Positions 5,243 through 8,204 of a stretch of 8,204 nt of DNA are shown here, piece by piece. Within the stretch, counting starts at the first letter, position 1. Every line of letters begins with the position of its first letter. The position numbers and the translations under genes were made by a program. Source of the DNA: an uncultured Carnobacterium sp. (GTDB lineage: Bacteria > Bacillota > Bacilli > Lactobacillales > Aerococcaceae); the NCBI GenBank assembly GCA_937976325.1, contig CALJSD010000177.1, forward strand, positions 1 to 8,204. The letters are read 5' to 3'. Under the pieces are notes generated by a model, which had not been told where the DNA came from, searched no databases, and saw only the letters and a list, made by a program, of their open reading frames with translations.

Positions 5243-7711
5243 CTATTGTTGTGTTAATGAACTGTAATCAAAGTTTGCTAAAACAGCCTTCACTTCTTGG
5301 TCAGTATCTCCTAAAAGCGCTGAACCATTACTTGTGCGATCCACAAGCGTTAAGTCCATTGGTCTAACAACTTTAGTTTCGCCGTTTCCAGCAACAATCG
5401 TGTATTCGCTAGTTGAAGTGATTTCTCCATCTAAGAATACGACACGATGTGGTTTTGTTTTCAATTCACGTAAAACCATGAGTCCACGTTTTGCACGTGT
5501 GAGCATTGAGATTTCTAATACATTGAATCGTTTCACAGCACCACGTTGAGTTGTAAGGAATGCAGAAACAACTTTATGTTCTAATGAGTAAACCATCGCT
5601 CCAGCAACAAAATCTTCTTTACGAAGGTTGATTGCTTTCACACCGCTAGCTACTGTACCTACGACTGGAATTTCACTCAATTCATAGCGTAAACCAAATC
5701 CACAGTGCGTTACGATAAATACTTCTAAGCCTTCTGGATTTGTGACAACTACTTTCACTACTTCATCAGTCGTTGTCTTAAGTTTCATCGCGTTACTTGT
5801 ACGAGTCTTGTATCCTCGGTACGTTGTAAACTCATTAAATAATGTTTGTTTCACTAAGCCTTCTCTTGTGAAGAAGACAACTGTCCAATCTTTATAAGAG
5901 TCATCGCTATCTTTAGCTTTGATGAATCCAGTTAAAATGACTTCATTGCTACCTAAAGAAATAGACTGGCTTAAGTGGTTTCCGACATCTTTCCATTTCG
6001 CTTCTGGAATTTCATGCACTGGTAAGTGTAAGTAATTTCCTTTTGAAGTAAATAGAATCAAGTTGTCCAGTGTTGAAGCTTTTTGGCAAAGAATCACTTC
6101 GTCCCCTTCACGCATTCCATTTTCTTCTGGAGCGCTTGAAGCAAACGAACGAGGGCTAACACGTTTGTAGTACCCTTGTTTTGTAGCAACCACATAAACT
6201 TCTTCTTCAGTAACTAATACTTCAGTTTCAATCTTAATCTCTTCAATTTCTGCTTGAATTTGCGTTAAACGAGGAGTTGCATATTTCTTCTTCAAATCAC
6301 GTAGTTCACTCTTCATCACTTGAAGAAGTGTTTTTTCAGATTTTAAGATACTTAAGAATGTCGCAATTTGCTCATTCAAATCCAGTTTTTCATTTTGAAG
6401 GATTGTAATATCCGTATTTGTTAAACGATATAATTGTAAGCTTACAATCGCTTCTGCTTGAATCATTGTGAAGTCGTATGTCTCCACTAAACGTTCTTTA
6501 GCATGTTTCTTATCTTTACTGTTACGGATTAAGGCGATCACTTCATCTAAAATCGATAAAGCTTTCATCAAACCGTCTACGATATGCAAACGATCTTGAG
6601 CTTTCTTCAAATCATACTGTGTACGTCTTGTAATCACTTCTTTTTGGAAGTTGATATACGACGTTAGAATTGTTTTTAACCCTACTTGTACTGGACGGCG
6701 CTCGTCGATAGCTACCATGTTGAAGTTATAATTAACTTGTAAGTCTGTATTCTTCAATAAGTAGTTTAGAATGCCTTCTGCATTGGCTTCTTTCTTCAAT
6801 TCAACAACGATTTGAAGTCCTGTACGGTCAGATTCGTCCCTTACTTCAGCAATACCGTCAATCTTCTTATTCAAGCGAATTTCATCAATCTTCTTCACTA
6901 ATAAAGCTTTATTTACTTCATAAGGAATTTCAGTGACAACAATTTGACTCTTTCCACCTTTAATGGCTTCAATAGATGTTTTAGAACGAACAACTACTTT
7001 ACCTTTACCTGTTTCATACGCTTGTTCTAATTCATCAATTCCTTGAATAATGGCTCCAGTTGGAAAATCTGGTCCTTTTACAAATTGCATTAATTCCTTA
7101 ACCTTTGCTTTAGGGTGATCAATCGTATGAATCGTTGCATCAATGACTTCACCTAAATTATGTGTTGGAATTTCAGTTGCATAACCAGCAGAAATCCCTG
7201 TAGCACCATTGACTAATAAATTTGGGAATCGAGCTGGTAAAACTGTTGGTTCTTCTTCTGTATCATCAAAGTTTAATACAAAATCAACAGTTTTCTTGTC
7301 TAAATCACTCAATAATTCTTCAGAAATTTTTGATAAACGAGCTTCCGTATAACGCATAGCTGCAGCTGGGTCTCCATCCATACTACCGTTATTCCCATGC
7401 ATTTCTACTAAAACATCTCTTAATTTCCAATCTTGGCTTAAACGAACCATCGCTTCATAAACCGAAGAATCTCCATGAGGGTGATAATTACCAATGACAT
7501 TTCCGACAGTTTTAGCAGATTTTCTAAATTGTTTTTCGCTCGTATTCCCTTCTACAAACATCGCATATAAAATACGTCTTTGTACAGGTTTTAATCCATC
7601 TCGAATATCTGGTAAGGCACGATCTTGAATAATATATTTGGAATAACGTCCAAAGCGATCGCCCATTACATCTTCAAGATTTAACTCTTGGATATCTTGT
7701 TGCAAGCTCAT
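5243..7711 (-). CDS. parC: DNA topoisomerase IV subunit A (ParC)
   Basis: ParC is the DNA-breaking and rejoining subunit of topoisomerase IV, which unlinks daughter chromosomes. The 822-residue length matches Gram-positive ParC. In order: winged-helix breakage domain with YHPHGDSSVYEAM (76-88) and AAAMRYTEARL (116-126), catalytic tyrosine Y121; tower domain; a coiled-coil arm at about 365-480; and a C-terminal pinwheel from about 495. GyrA is excluded because the GyrA box (QRRGGKG type) is absent: its place after YYKRV holds SFASSAPEENGMREGD (522-537). The residues where quinolone resistance usually arises (S79 and D83 in S. pneumoniae; S80 and E84 in S. aureus) are S82 and E86 here, a susceptible-type pattern. 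The ATG at 7709-7711 has GGAGGAGG just upstream, inside the end of parE, and the genes are one base apart, so translation is probably coupled. Confidence 0.97.
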   Translation of the reverse strand: MSLQQDIQELNLEDVMGDRFGRYSKYIIQDRALPDIRDGLKPVQRRILYAMFVEGNTSEKQFRKSAKTVGNVIGNYHPHGDSSVYEAMVRLSQDWKLRDVLVEMHGNNGSMDGDPAAAMRYTEARLSKISEELLSDLDKKTVDFVLNFDDTEEEPTVLPARFPNLLVNGATGISAGYATEIPTHNLGEVIDATIHTIDHPKAKVKELMQFVKGPDFPTGAIIQGIDELEQAYETGKGKVVVRSKTSIEAIKGGKSQIVVTEIPYEVNKALLVKKIDEIRLNKKIDGIAEVRDESDRTGLQIVVELKKEANAEGILNYLLKNTDLQVNYNFNMVAIDERRPVQVGLKTILTSYINFQKEVITRRTQYDLKKAQDRLHIVDGLMKALSILDEVIALIRNSKDKKHAKERLVETYDFTMIQAEAIVSLQLYRLTNTDITILQNEKLDLNEQIATFLSILKSEKTLLQVMKSELRDLKKKYATPRLTQIQAEIEEIKIETEVLVTEEEVYVVATKQGYYKRVSPRSFASSAPEENGMREGDEVILCQKASTLDNLILFTSKGNYLHLPVHEIPEAKWKDVGNHLSQSISLGSNEVILTGFIKAKDSDDSYKDWTVVFFTREGLVKQTLFNEFTTYRGYKTRTSNAMKLKTTTDEVVKVVVTNPEGLEVFIVTHCGFGLRYELSEIPVVGTVASGVKAINLRKEDFVAGAMVYSLEHKVVSAFLTTQRGAVKRFNVLEISMLTRAKRGLMVLRELKTKPHRVVFLDGEITSTSEYTIVAGNGETKVVRPMDLTLVDRTSNGSALLGDTDQEVKAVLANFDYSSLTQQ

Positions 7712-7712
7712 A

Positions 7713-8204
7713 TTATTCCTCCTCCATTAAAAGTGATAATTGTTCAACAGATGATGGAGAATTTAGTTCTTCTTTTTTTACATTAGAAACTTTTGGTTGT
7801 TCACTCACTGTTAAATGCCCTTCTGTTTCTAAAATACTCTTTCCATCTTCTAAGCTAAATTCCACGTGATTTTCAATCCATTTTCTACGTGGCTCAACTT
7901 TATTCCCCATTAATGTACTTACACGACGTTCTGCTTGAGCTTTATCATCGATGACAACACGAATTAGTGTTCTTGACTCAGGATTCATCGTTGTCTCCCA
8001 TAATTGGTCTGCATTCATTTCACCAAGACCTTTATAACGTTGTAATAAGTAGCCTTTACCAACTTTTTTAATTTTTTCTTCTAATTCTTTTTCAGTCCAA
8101 GCATATTCTACAACTTGTTTTTTACCAGTTCCTTTTGAAATCTTGAACAATGGAGGTAACGCTAAATAGACTTTTCCTGCTTCAATTAAAGGTTTCATAT
8201 AACG
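7713..8204 (-). CDS. parE: DNA topoisomerase IV subunit B (ParE), C-terminal part (runs off right edge)
   Basis: ParE is the ATPase subunit of topoisomerase IV. Only the last 163 codons are present, starting in frame at RYMKPLIEAG and reading through to the window edge, so the internal methionine near the edge is not a start. LALPPLFK, LLQRYKGLGEMNADQLWETT (fragment residues 53-72) and LMGNKVEPRRKWIENHVEF are hallmarks of the C-terminal TOPRIM and tail region of ParE/GyrB; pairing with parC identifies it as ParE. After the conserved WIENHVEF the protein continues for about 44 acidic and polar residues (ending LSLLMEEE), a tail longer than the S. pneumoniae ParE C-terminus as I remember it. 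The ATPase domain and the promoter lie outside the window. Confidence 0.95.
   Translation of the reverse strand, partial: RYMKPLIEAGKVYLALPPLFKISKGTGKKQVVEYAWTEKELEEKIKKVGKGYLLQRYKGLGEMNADQLWETTMNPESRTLIRVVIDDKAQAERRVSTLMGNKVEPRRKWIENHVEFSLEDGKSILETEGHLTVSEQPKVSNVKKEELNSPSSVEQLSLLMEEE

Noticed and set aside
5243..7711. Possibility that this gene is gyrA instead of parC
   Set aside because: There is no GyrA box, the sequence around MDGDPAAAMRYTEARLS is ParC-like, and a parE-type gene precedes it by one base.
1..8204. Mobile elements, CRISPR arrays, phage, toxin-antitoxin or defence genes
   Set aside because: Every frame longer than about 100 codons is either a recognised core or envelope gene or its shadow, and no terminal inverted repeats or regularly spaced direct repeats of CRISPR length are visible.

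Overview
The window comes from the chromosome of a low-GC Gram-positive bacterium (Firmicutes), most likely a member of the Lactobacillales. The evidence is AT-rich DNA, strong AGGAGG-type ribosome binding sites, an adjacent parE-parC pair of Gram-positive type, the lspA-rluA family-pyrR cluster known from Bacillus and lactic acid bacteria, and CcpA-type cre sites. A Carnobacteriaceae or Enterococcaceae relative is possible, but the sequence alone does not settle the genus. No transposase, integrase, phage gene, CRISPR array, rRNA or tRNA gene is visible, so this is ordinary core chromosome.

Layout. (1) Positions 1-853, minus strand: start of an L-ascorbate utilisation operon, with ulaD first and then the N-terminal 65 codons of ulaG, which runs off the left edge. 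(2) Positions 854-1183: a 330-base intergenic region that holds the pyrR terminator and the ula control region. That control region has a well-formed sigma-A promoter, a cre-like site over its -35 element, a second cre-like site upstream, and repeated or palindromic motifs. (3) Positions 1184-3117, minus strand: a compact lspA-rluD-pyrR operon with its own promoter at 3148-3176 and terminator at 1147-1179. (4) Positions 3118-3350: a divergent promoter region with helically phased A-tracts upstream of the rightward promoter. (5) Positions 3351-5196, plus strand: a two-gene envelope operon coding for a YkyA-like lipoprotein and a secreted DUF4015-type putative glycoside hydrolase. (6) Positions 5200-5232: one perfect hairpin terminator that serves both converging operons. 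(7) Positions 5243-8204, minus strand: parC, and the C-terminal part of parE, which runs off the right edge.

How the genes relate. UlaG opens the lactone ring of L-ascorbate 6-phosphate and UlaD decarboxylates the resulting 3-keto-L-gulonate 6-phosphate; the PTS transporter and epimerases are expected beyond the left edge. LspA removes signal peptides from diacylated prolipoproteins and sits back-to-back with a gene whose product carries a clear lipobox, so the lipoprotein should be an LspA substrate like any other. ParC and ParE form topoisomerase IV. I found no clearly new system. The least understood parts are the lipoprotein/DUF4015 pair with its probably curved promoter DNA, and the architecture of the ula control region.
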